DNA of 7,171 bases from Comamonadaceae bacterium (GCA_027490555.1 JAIXXW010000162.1:1-7171), one strand, 5' to 3'; positions 1 through 6,146 are shown, counted from the first letter of the stretch. Notes: generated by a model not told the origin, from the letters alone. Numbers and translations are program-made.

Positions 1-1
1 G

Positions 2-703
2 CAGGGTTATGTCGCCACCCACGGCACCGCCCCGGCCACGCGCAAACTCACCTATGACCCGATCAAGGACTTCACCCCGCTGGGCATGATCGGCACCACC
101 CCCAATGTGCTGGTGGTCAGCGCCAATGCGCCGGCCAAGGACGTGAAGGAGTTCATCCAGTACGTCAAGAAAAACCCCGGAAAAATCTCCTACGGCTCGG
201 CCGGCGCAGGCTCCTTGACCCACTTGACGGCCGAGTTGTTCAAGCTGCAGACCGGGGCCTTCATGGTGCACATCCCCTATCGGGGCATCGCCCCGGCCAC
301 CACCGACCTGATTGCCGGTCAAACCCAGGCCATGTTCCCCGGACTGGCGGCGGCCTTGCCGCACATCCGGGGCGGGCGCATCCGTGCGCTGGCCGTCACT
401 GGCAACCAGCGCCACCCTGCGCTCAAAGACGTTCCGACCATGGAAGAGGCCGGCCTCAAAGGCTTTGACGCCCAGCAGTGGTACGGCGTGGTCGGCCCGG
501 CCGGCATGCCTGCGCCCATCGTCAAACAGATCAACGACGCCATCGCCCAGGTGCTGGCACAACCCGATTTCCGCGACAAGCTCAGCGCAGAAGCGGTGGA
601 GCTGACGCCCATGACGCCCAACCAATTCCTCGAGTACATGAAGCGCGATCTGGCCCGCTGGACCGAACTGGCCCGCGAACGCAAGATCAACCTGGACGCC
701 TGA
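2..703 (+). CDS. Bug-family tripartite tricarboxylate transporter substrate-binding protein (5' partial)
   Basis: This is a periplasmic solute receptor of the Bug/TctC family, which captures carboxylates and related small anions for a tripartite tricarboxylate transporter. The reading frame is open from base 2 with no start in view, so the gene begins outside the window. The 233 visible codons compare with about 320-330 for the family, so roughly 90 N-terminal residues, including the signal peptide, are missing. Family hallmarks are the segment LTYDPIKDFTPLGMIG near the window edge, then GKISYGSAGAGSLTHL, the HIPYRG segment, and a C-terminal stretch with VPTMEEAGLKGFD followed by QQWYGVVGPAGMPAPIV. 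It ends 28 bases before the MmgE/PrpD gene on the same strand, so the two are probably cotranscribed. An internal ATG at 86 is not the real start, because family-conserved sequence continues upstream of it. The ligand cannot be read from sequence. No TctA or TctB membrane gene is visible, which is usual because many Bug receptors are orphans. Confidence 0.93.
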   Translation, partial: QGYVATHGTAPATRKLTYDPIKDFTPLGMIGTTPNVLVVSANAPAKDVKEFIQYVKKNPGKISYGSAGAGSLTHLTAELFKLQTGAFMVHIPYRGIAPATTDLIAGQTQAMFPGLAAALPHIRGGRIRALAVTGNQRHPALKDVPTMEEAGLKGFDAQQWYGVVGPAGMPAPIVKQINDAIAQVLAQPDFRDKLSAEAVELTPMTPNQFLEYMKRDLARWTELARERKINLDA

Positions 704-731
704 TTTTTTTGAAACCCTGACTGGACTGAAC

Positions 732-2102
732 ATGACGATCAACACCGCTGTGGCCGCTGACCACAACGCGCCCCCCATCACCGCCGAACTCGCCAAGTTT
801 GTGGCCGAACACCCCTCCAAAGGCTGGAGCGATGCGGTGGAACACGAAGCCCACCGCACCTTTCTCAACTGGCTGGGCTGCGCCATCGGCGCGGCACGGC
901 ACGAATCGGTCGAGTCGGCCTTGGCTGCTGTGAACATGCTGGCGCCCGCGCCCCAGGCCACCATCGCTGGCCGCGCCGAACGCGTGGACATGGCCAACGC
1001 GGCCCTGATCAACGGCATCTCGTCGCACACCTTTGACTTCGACGACACCCACCTGAAAACCATCATCCACCCCGCAGGCCCGGTGGCCTCTGCGGTGATG
1101 GCCTTGGCCGAAACCCACAACAGCTCGGGCCGGCAGGTGCTGGATGCGCTGGTGCTGGGCATTGACGTGGCTTGCCGCATGGGCAATCTGGTGTACCCGC
1201 AGCACTACGACCGTGGCTGGCACATCACCGGCTCCACCGGCACCCTGGGCGCGGCCGCTGCTTGTGCCCGTTTGCTGGGCCTGAATGCGCAGAAAACCGC
1301 CATGGCCCTGGGCATCGCGGCTTCGCAACCGGTGGGCCTGCGCGAGCAGTTTGGCACCATGACCAAGCCTTTCCACCCCGGTGGTGCGGCCCGCGCCGGC
1401 CTGATGTCGGCCCTGATGGCCCATCACGGCTTCACCGCCAGCCCGCGCGCGCTGGAAGCACCGCGCGGCTGGGCGCAAGTCTTGTCCACCAAATACGATT
1501 GGCGCGAGGCGCAGGACGAGTTGGGCCAGCGCTTTGAAATCAGCTTCAACGCCTACAAGCCCTTTGCCTGCGGCATCGTGATCCACCCCAGCATCGACGC
1601 TTGCGCCCAGCTGCGTGCACAAGGCGTCAAGCCCGACGAAGTCAAGAGCATCGAGCTGCGCGTGCACCCCCTGGTGCTGGAGCTGACCGGCAAGAAGACG
1701 CCCCAAGACGGCCTGCAAGGCAAGTTCAGCGTGTACCACGGTTGCGCGGTGGGCCTGATCTTCGGCCGTGCGGGCGAAGAGGAGTTTTCAGACCACATCG
1801 TGCGCCGCGAGGACGTGGTGCGCCTGCGCGACAAGGTGCAAGCGGTGGTGGACACTTCGGTGCGCGAAGAAAGCGTGCACGTCACGGCCCACCTGGCAGA
1901 TGGCCGCAGTGTCCAGGTGCATGTGGAGCATGCGATTGGCTCGCTGCAAAAACCCATGACCGATGCCGATCTGGAGGCCAAGTTCCACGACCTGTCCGAC
2001 CCGATCCTGGGTGCCGCCCGGGTGAACGACATCCTGAAGGCCTGCTGGGGCCTCGGGCAAGCGCCCCATCTGCAAGGATTGCTGGCGCTGCTCAAACCCT
2101 GA
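732..2102 (+). CDS. MmgE/PrpD family protein (2-methylcitrate dehydratase-like)
   Basis: This is a cytoplasmic enzyme of the MmgE/PrpD family, which includes 2-methylcitrate dehydratase, cis-aconitate decarboxylase and related lyases or epimerases acting on polycarboxylates. At 456 residues it has the normal length. Conserved segments appear in order: the acidic DFDDTH with following HP (about residues 102-114), GWHITGSTGTLGAAAACARLLGL (162-184), MTKPFHPGGAARAGLM (210-225), KPFACGIVIHPSID (276-289), and near the C-terminus GSLQKPMTDADLEAKF, typical of the lid/tail region. The ATG at 732 is chosen because it lies just after the upstream gene and family similarity begins soon after it; its Shine-Dalgarno is weak, which fits translation coupled to the Bug gene. 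Methylcitrate-cycle genes prpB, prpC or acnD are not nearby, so a propionate role is not supported. The Bug neighbour suggests the substrate is an imported carboxylate. The family call is firm and the exact reaction unknown. Confidence 0.93.
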   Translation: MTINTAVAADHNAPPITAELAKFVAEHPSKGWSDAVEHEAHRTFLNWLGCAIGAARHESVESALAAVNMLAPAPQATIAGRAERVDMANAALINGISSHTFDFDDTHLKTIIHPAGPVASAVMALAETHNSSGRQVLDALVLGIDVACRMGNLVYPQHYDRGWHITGSTGTLGAAAACARLLGLNAQKTAMALGIAASQPVGLREQFGTMTKPFHPGGAARAGLMSALMAHHGFTASPRALEAPRGWAQVLSTKYDWREAQDELGQRFEISFNAYKPFACGIVIHPSIDACAQLRAQGVKPDEVKSIELRVHPLVLELTGKKTPQDGLQGKFSVYHGCAVGLIFGRAGEEEFSDHIVRREDVVRLRDKVQAVVDTSVREESVHVTAHLADGRSVQVHVEHAIGSLQKPMTDADLEAKFHDLSDPILGAARVNDILKACWGLGQAPHLQGLLALLKP

Positions 2103-2125
2103 ACATCGTCAGTGCCCCCAGACCC

Positions 2126-2155
2126 AAGCCGAGGCCATCCCGCCTCGGCTTTTTT
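2126..2155 (+). terminator. Intrinsic terminator of the Bug-PrpD unit
   Basis: A perfect 10-base-pair stem (2126-2135 AAGCCGAGGC pairing with 2142-2151 GCCTCGGCTT) with a 6-base loop is followed by a T run to 2155. It begins 24 bases after the MmgE/PrpD stop codon. On the minus strand the stem is not followed by T residues, so it should work mainly for the plus-strand genes. Confidence 0.9.
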
Positions 2156-2171
2156 CATGCCGCATCGCCAG

Positions 2172-2189
2172 GCCAGGCAGCCGCCTGGC
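2172..2189 (-). other. Hairpin just after the BMP receptor gene
   Basis: A perfect 7-base-pair inverted repeat (GCCAGGC at 2172-2178 and GCCTGGC at 2183-2189) with a 4-base loop lies about 10 bases beyond the minus-strand BMP stop codon. No U tract follows it in the minus-strand transcript, so it is not a standard intrinsic terminator. It could protect the 3' end of the mRNA or assist Rho-dependent termination. This reading is inferred from symmetry and position only. Confidence 0.45.
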
Positions 2190-2198
2190 GCTGCAACT

Positions 2199-3284
2199 TC
2201 AGCGGGTGATGCGGCCTTGCACGCCCTGCACCAGGTAGTTCATGTTCAGGATCTGGGCGTCGCTCAAGGCCTGTCCGGCGGGCAACACCGCTTTGCCCTC
2301 GTTGTCGGTGATGGGGCCGGCAAAGGGCAGCAACTTGCCCGAGCCCACCAGCCTTTGCTTGGCCAGCACCTCGTCCTGAACGGTCTTGGGCACTTTGGGG
2401 CCAAATTCGCCGACACGGACCATGCCGTCCTTGATGCCGCCCCACACCTGGCCCGACGTCCAGGTGCCCGACAGCGCGGCCCTGACGCGCGAGGTGTAGT
2501 AGTCGCCCCACTGGTGCGTGACCGCGATGATCTGCGCATCCGGCCCCACCTTGCGCATGTCGGAGTGGTAAGCCACGGCCAGTTTGCCGCGCTCTTGGGC
2601 CGCGGCCATCACGGCGGTCGAGCCGGTGTGGAAAGCGATCACGTCCACATCCTGGTTGAACAGGGCCATGGCCGCCTCGCGCTCTTTGGGAGGGTCAAAC
2701 CAGGCGTTGAGCCAGACCACCTTGACGGTGGCTTTGGGATTGATCGAGCGCATGCCCAGGGTGAAGGCGTTGATGCCTTGCAGCACCTCGGGAATCGGGA
2801 AACCCGCCACATAGCCGGCCACATTCGATTGCGTCATGCGCCCGGCTGCGATGCCCGCCAGATAGCGGCCCTCGTAATAGCGGGCATTGGATGCGGCCAC
2901 GTTGGGCGCGGTCTTGAAACCGGTGACCGATTCGAACTTCACATTCGGAAAGTCCCTGGCCACCCGCAGTGTGGGTTCCATGTAGCCAAAGCTGGGGGTG
3001 AAGATGATCTGGTGGCCTTGGCTGGCCAGGTCGCGGATCACACGCTCGGCGTCCGCACCCTCGGGCACATCGGCCACAAAGGTGGTCCTGACCTGGTCGC
3101 CCAAGGCCCGCTCGACCGCCTTGCGGCCCTCGTCGTGCTGGCGCGTCCAGCCCGCCTCGGTGATGGGCGAGACATAGACAAAACCGGCCTTGATGGGCTC
3201 GGTGACTTTGGGTGTGGTTTGTGCCTGAACGGCAGGGAGAAAAAAGCAGGCGGCCACGAGCGTGGCAGCGAGGTTTTTATACAT
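2199..3284 (-). CDS. BMP family ABC transporter substrate-binding protein
   Basis: This is a periplasmic receptor of the basic membrane protein (BMP/Med) family, whose studied members bind nucleosides or purines for ABC importers. It is 361 residues long, within the family range. Residues 1-21 form a signal peptide (Lys3, hydrophobic stretch, cleavage after Val-Gln-Ala at 19-21). Family features are IKAGFVYVSPITEAGW at 31-46 followed by an HDEG turn (50-53), IIFTPSFGY (93-101), the NARYYEGRYLAGIAAG segment (133-148) and HQWGDYY in the C-terminal half. VAAC at residues 10-13 resembles a lipobox, but Cys13 is too close to the start for a normal lipoprotein signal. The start is supported by AGAGGA five bases upstream of ATG 3284. 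No permease or ATPase gene is in view. The adenine/adenosine deaminase gene about 2.9 kb upstream on the same strand fits a purine ligand, but only as inference from proximity. Confidence 0.92.
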   Translation of the reverse strand: MYKNLAATLVAACFFLPAVQAQTTPKVTEPIKAGFVYVSPITEAGWTRQHDEGRKAVERALGDQVRTTFVADVPEGADAERVIRDLASQGHQIIFTPSFGYMEPTLRVARDFPNVKFESVTGFKTAPNVAASNARYYEGRYLAGIAAGRMTQSNVAGYVAGFPIPEVLQGINAFTLGMRSINPKATVKVVWLNAWFDPPKEREAAMALFNQDVDVIAFHTGSTAVMAAAQERGKLAVAYHSDMRKVGPDAQIIAVTHQWGDYYTSRVRAALSGTWTSGQVWGGIKDGMVRVGEFGPKVPKTVQDEVLAKQRLVGSGKLLPFAGPITDNEGKAVLPAGQALSDAQILNMNYLVQGVQGRITR

Positions 3285-3313
3285 GGTAGTCCTCTACATG
3301 GCCCCAGGGATGG

Positions 3314-3344
3314 AACAAAACAAAGCCCGCCGGGGCAGCGGGCT
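3314..3344 (-). terminator. Intrinsic terminator of the homoserine dehydrogenase gene
   Basis: On the minus strand, AGCCCGC (3344-3338) pairs with GCGGGCT (3330-3324) around a 7-base loop, and the transcript continues with a U-rich tail, TTGTTTTGTT (3323-3314). It lies 46 bases after the stop of the dehydrogenase gene and 30 bases before the BMP start. It therefore separates the two, unless it is leaky and also lets transcription into the BMP gene, for which I see no clear promoter of its own. Confidence 0.8.
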
Positions 3345-3389
3345 CTGGGGGTGGATTTTACATGGCGGGCACGCCCTGCTTGTCCATAC

Positions 3390-4760
3390 TTAAGACAAAT
3401 TCAAATCTTCCACGCGCCAAACAGCAGCGGGCTCAAGGTCCTTTACCTTGCGCTTCAACACTGTCAATTTGTCAACCAACACATCACCCGCAAGCGAAGG
3501 CGTCAGCACTACCCATGAATCTTGCGTGGCATCTTGTGGGTGCTGGACAAACACCGATTGCTGAACCTTGATACCTGACTTCTGTAGCCACCGTGGCAGA
3601 CAAGACAACAGGTCAAGACGCCCGCCCATCGCAAACCGCAGGTAATGCCGCGAAGCCACTTGACCGATCGGCATGATGGGCCATGACCGAATTGAACCTG
3701 ATGACACAGAACGATGCGGCACACGTGAAGAGAGGTTTATTGCCCTCTGCCGTGCTACATCTATCAAATCTGCGACCACTGCGGAGGCCGTGGTTTGTGA
3801 TCCCGCACCTGCACCGAAATAGAACGTTGGCCCTGCGGCATCTGTATTCACCCAAATGCCATTCATTGAGCCCTGCACCTGGGCTAGCCAATGCTTTTCC
3901 GGCACCAGTGCCGGATGCACCCTTACCTCGATGGCATCATCCCCCTGCCGAGCCACGCCCAGCAACTTGATGCGGTAGCCCAGTGCACGAGCGCATACCA
4001 TGTCCCAAGGGTCTAGTGCGTGGATGCCCTGAGCATGCACCTGATCAAAATGCACATCTGCCCCAAAGGCGATGGCCGCTAGCAATGCCGTCTTGTGAGC
4101 TGCATCGATCCCCTTTGTATCGAGAGACGGGTCGGCCTCGGCATAACCCAGTTCGGTGGCCAAACGTAGGGCTGCCACAAAACCCATGCCTTCTTCTTCC
4201 ATTTTCGTCAATATGAAATTGCTGGTGCCGTTGACGATGCCCACCACTTCTTGTATCCGATTGGCCGCCAGGCCCTCACGCAAAGCCTTGACGATGGGTA
4301 TGCTCACCGCTACAGCTGCCTCATAGGCCACGATCACACCCCGGGCATCTGCTGCCGCAAAAATCTCAGAACCATACTCGGCCAACAGCGCTTTGTTGGC
4401 CGTGACCACATGCTTGCCTTGGGCTATGGCTTCGAGCACCAGATCTTTGGCCAGGCCAACACCACCCATAACCTCCACCACCACATCCACCTCTGGGTGG
4501 CGCACCAAAATCCATGGGTCTTTCACCACGACCACATCCGGCCCAACCACCTGCGCCGCTTTTGACAAGTTACGCGCAGCCGCCATGACAAGCTTTATCG
4601 GCCGCCCTGCACGTTGGGCAATCAAAGCGGCATTGCGTGCCAGCACCAGTGACGTGCCTGTGCCTACAACACCCGTACCGATCAGACCGACTCGCAACAC
4701 GCAGGCGTCCGATACCCCAGATGTATCCGAAGCTACAGAAAACAAAAAATCATGAACCAT
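3390..4760 (-). CDS. hom: Homoserine dehydrogenase, divergent
   Basis: Homoserine dehydrogenase reduces aspartate semialdehyde to homoserine, the branch point to threonine and methionine, in the cytoplasm. With ATG at 4760 the protein has 456 residues. Visible parts are a Rossmann NAD(P) loop GTGVVG (28-33, GxGxxG), TANK with the likely catalytic Lys123, NGTSNFIL (177-184), the signature AEADPSLDTKGIDAAHK (207-223) keeping Glu208, Asp214, Asp219 and Lys223, and a C-terminal region of about 100 residues where the family has an ACT domain. The start is chosen because GGAG lies six bases upstream and homology begins soon after. A TTG at 4910 would add 50 residues unlike the family. Oddities are Val152-Ser153 where the family has Gly-Gly, Thr-Lys in place of the usual Ile-Glu after Asp214, and loss of the ACT-region glycine. 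GC content is lower than in the neighbours. There is no thrC or thrB beside it. It is probably a second copy or paralogue; whether it is active or feedback-regulated is unknown. Confidence 0.9.
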   Translation of the reverse strand: MVHDFLFSVASDTSGVSDACVLRVGLIGTGVVGTGTSLVLARNAALIAQRAGRPIKLVMAAARNLSKAAQVVGPDVVVVKDPWILVRHPEVDVVVEVMGGVGLAKDLVLEAIAQGKHVVTANKALLAEYGSEIFAAADARGVIVAYEAAVAVSIPIVKALREGLAANRIQEVVGIVNGTSNFILTKMEEEGMGFVAALRLATELGYAEADPSLDTKGIDAAHKTALLAAIAFGADVHFDQVHAQGIHALDPWDMVCARALGYRIKLLGVARQGDDAIEVRVHPALVPEKHWLAQVQGSMNGIWVNTDAAGPTFYFGAGAGSQTTASAVVADLIDVARQRAINLSSRVPHRSVSSGSIRSWPIMPIGQVASRHYLRFAMGGRLDLLSCLPRWLQKSGIKVQQSVFVQHPQDATQDSWVVLTPSLAGDVLVDKLTVLKRKVKDLEPAAVWRVEDLNLS

Positions 4761-4765
4761 GAAAT

Positions 4766-4860
4766 TCTCCAAACAGTTGAATCCAGCTGCCGAGGCTGGT
4801 TTGTTTGGAAATCCACCAGTGGGCAGCCAGGAAGGCCACCCACACGAACTCAGGTGGCCT
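4766..4860 (-). promoter_or_regulatory. Candidate attenuator-like leader RNA of hom, with alternative hairpins and masked Shine-Dalgarno
   Basis: In the minus-strand transcript several pairings compete. AGGCCACC (4860-4853), the last codons of the leader ORF, pairs perfectly with GGTGGCCT (4840-4833). The same second segment, GTGGGTGGC (4843-4835), can instead pair with GCTGCCCAC (4827-4819), nine pairs with two G-U. That third segment can in turn pair downstream: GCTGCC (4827-4822) with GGCAGC (4791-4786), plus CTGGT (4819-4815) with ACCAG (4800-4796). Finally TTTCCAAAC (4811-4803) is complementary, with one G-U, to GTTTGGAGA (4774-4766), which contains the hom ribosome binding site GGAG (4770-4767). 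CCAGC (4799-4795) and GCTGG (4787-4783) nest inside that pairing. No U tract follows any stem, so a translational switch is more plausible than an intrinsic terminator. The complementarities are read directly; the function is inferred. Confidence 0.5.
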
Positions 4861-4882
4861 GGTTGGTTGTGGTGGTAATCAT
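4850..4882 (-). CDS. Threonine-rich leader peptide upstream of hom (thrL-like)
   Basis: This short ORF reads MITTTTNQAT then TGA on the same strand as the homoserine dehydrogenase gene and ends 89 bases before its start codon. Five of ten residues are Thr (ACC four times, ACA once), four of them consecutive, preceded by Ile. An in-frame ATG at 4918 would extend it to 22 codons, close to the 21 residues of E. coli ThrL, and would place the Thr run at codons 15-18. That geometry is more typical of amino-acid leader peptides. Neither start has a strong Shine-Dalgarno: a weak AAGCGG precedes 4882. Its last codons form the first arm of the competing hairpins, as in classical attenuators. By analogy with the thr operon of gammaproteobacteria, ribosome pausing at Thr codons would report charged tRNA-Thr level to the downstream threonine-pathway gene. 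Translation is unproven. Confidence 0.55.
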   Translation of the reverse strand: MITTTTNQAT

Positions 4883-4918
4883 GTTGAACCGCTTTTGCAA
4901 ACAAACCCAATAAGACAT

Positions 4919-5032
4919 CTCATGCACCGATTGAGCGCAGAAAATGTCCAAATAATTTATCAATACAAAGGTATTCAACATGGTTTGGATTGTACTTTAA
5001 AGAGCATACTCGCATGGTCCTCAATAAGTCCT
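4919..5032. other. AT-rich intergenic region upstream of the hom leader
   Basis: This gap between the YciI stop and the hom leader has no convincing gene and is much richer in A+T than its surroundings (about 35% GC at 4921-4980), as expected for a promoter region. It contains a 5-base-pair dyad, AATAC-AAAG-GTATT (4962-4975). On the minus strand there are loose sigma-70-like elements, for example TTGAGG (5024-5019) 17 bases before TTTAAA (5001-4996), and an isolated TACAAT (4994-4989). None forms a promoter I can assign with confidence. I see no terminator with a U tract after the YciI gene, so readthrough into the hom leader is possible. Confidence 0.5.
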
Positions 5033-5326
5033 TCACACCAACACCTGCTGGTCCAGGGCTTTGCTCCAATGCAAGACCTCTGCGCTTTGTCGCAAACCAC
5101 ATGTCCAGAACGGATCGGTCTGCATCAGTTCATGCACATGCGCCTTGGATTCGGCCTCGACGATCCACAAACCGCCTTTGGGCACTTGACCGGGTTCCTC
5201 GCGCAAACTGCCTGCCACGCGCACATGCGCCTGGTGCGCTGCCACCCAATCGATATGGGCTTGCAAGTGGGCGGCACGCAAAGCGCCTTGGCCTGGTCGG
5301 TCGGTGAACAAAACGGCAAACAACAT
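5033..5326 (-). CDS. YciI family protein
   Basis: This is a small cytoplasmic protein of the YciI family (dimeric alpha-beta barrel, ferredoxin-like fold), 97 residues, the usual length. It starts MLFAVLFTDRPG, as the first strand of the fold does, then has the conserved His20 in RAAHLQAHIDW (the proposed active-site His of the family), the turn AGSL (38-41), GGLWIVEAES (51-60) and the family-typical DPF at 71-73. The start is well supported by GGAGG seven bases upstream of ATG 5326. It is the last gene of the cluster with the metallophosphoesterase (16-base spacer) and the deaminase. YciI proteins generally lack a known substrate, although related proteins include chlorodiene-processing and muconolactone-isomerase-like enzymes. 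No specific function is assigned here. Confidence 0.9.
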   Translation of the reverse strand: MLFAVLFTDRPGQGALRAAHLQAHIDWVAAHQAHVRVAGSLREEPGQVPKGGLWIVEAESKAHVHELMQTDPFWTCGLRQSAEVLHWSKALDQQVLV

Positions 5327-5342
5327 GTTCGATCCTCCGTGA

Positions 5343-6146
5343 TCAATGCCTGGGCATCCTGCCTGTTCTCAAGGCATGCGCCCAATCGGGTCTTTGGCGT
5401 TGTTCTGCCAAGAGCGCCATGGGTTCATGGTCGTACGGCACGCTGATCAACTCACATCGCCAATGCCCACCCGATATTTCCACCACCGCGTAACGGGCAT
5501 CGGGGCTGCCGTTCTCGATCCGGTGAAACCTGGACAAAGGGTAAGGGTGGTCGTCATCGTAAGCTGGCAAACCCACACTGCCCGGGTTGACGATGAGCAA
5601 ATCAGATCCCCAACGCACCGCGCGCGGCACATGGCTGTGACCGCAGGCCAGCAATCGGATGTGCTGTGGAATGAGACCCGCCAGTCGCTCTTCAATCTCT
5701 GCCGGGCTTGCCAGTCGGGTCGAATCGCCCTCGGGTGTTTCCAACAAATACTCCATATCGCTGCGGGGACTGCCGTGACACAGCGCCACATCTTCACCCA
5801 ATTGCTCAGGCCAAAACTGCGCTTGGTGCAGCCGAGGGTCCGAAGGATCAGCGTGGGCAGCGATCCAATTTTTGGCCGCTGTGTCCAATTGAGCCGATGT
5901 GTAGGCATCCGACAAATTTTGCCGCTCGGTCGGCGTGCGCAACACCTGGCGCTCATGGTTGCCTGCCACGTGCAGCCAAGGAAGACTTTGGAGTCGCCTT
6001 GCGGTTTCAAGTGGCAGCAACGGGCCACTCAAGGTGTCACCCAGATTCACCACACACTGAATTTGCCGATGCCGCATATCGGCCACCACCGCATCCAGCG
6101 CTGCCAAATTCCCATGAATATCAGAAACCAATGCGAAACGCACCAT
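5343..6146 (-). CDS. Metallophosphoesterase family protein (predicted phosphodiesterase)
   Basis: This is a calcineurin-like metallophosphoesterase, a two-metal phosphohydrolase, 267 residues and probably cytoplasmic because no signal peptide is seen. All metal-binding motifs are present in order: SDIHGN (Asp9, His11), NLGD (Asp37), GNHE (Asn63, His64), CHGSP (His124) and GHSH (His170, His172). VNPGSVGLPAYDDD (186-199) follows, typical of the YfcE/MJ0936-like branch. The start at 6146 is chosen because the motif-bearing sequence begins a few residues later and GGAGG precedes it by three bases. The frame stays open far upstream, but that stretch overlaps the deaminase gene and is not real coding sequence. 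The start lies 17 bases after the deaminase stop, with the ribosome binding site in the gap, which indicates cotranscription. The substrate is unknown; the purine-enzyme neighbour suggests, weakly, a nucleotide or cyclic nucleotide. Confidence 0.93.
   Translation of the reverse strand: MVRFALVSDIHGNLAALDAVVADMRHRQIQCVVNLGDTLSGPLLPLETARRLQSLPWLHVAGNHERQVLRTPTERQNLSDAYTSAQLDTAAKNWIAAHADPSDPRLHQAQFWPEQLGEDVALCHGSPRSDMEYLLETPEGDSTRLASPAEIEERLAGLIPQHIRLLACGHSHVPRAVRWGSDLLIVNPGSVGLPAYDDDHPYPLSRFHRIENGSPDARYAVVEISGGHWRCELISVPYDHEPMALLAEQRQRPDWAHALRTGRMPRH

Noticed and set aside
704..710. Run of seven T after the Bug stop codon
   Set aside because: No stem precedes it, so it is not an intrinsic terminator, and the closely spaced downstream gene argues for readthrough.
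687..1739. Long minus-strand open frame (350 codons) opposite the MmgE/PrpD gene
   Set aside because: It lies fully antisense to a well-supported gene in high-GC DNA, where antisense frames stay open by codon bias. Its His/Gly/Ala/Arg-rich translation resembles no family I recognise.
3294..3299. ATG-TAG start-stop pair just before the BMP ribosome binding site (minus strand)
   Set aside because: It has no Shine-Dalgarno of its own and such a six-base pattern is expected by chance; nothing suggests it is used.
2112..3518. Long plus-strand open frame (468 codons) opposite the BMP gene
   Set aside because: It is an antisense shadow of a well-supported gene, it runs through the terminators at both ends, and its translation has the His/Arg/Gly-rich look of a shadow frame.
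4761..4910. TTG start at 4910 giving a 506-residue homoserine dehydrogenase
   Set aside because: The added 50 residues do not resemble the family, whereas GGAG six bases before ATG 4760 and the normal 456-residue length support the internal start.
4983..4989. Second copy of GTTTGGA, matching 4803-4809
   Set aside because: A seven-base match with no spacing pattern or further copies is not enough to call a repeat or binding site.
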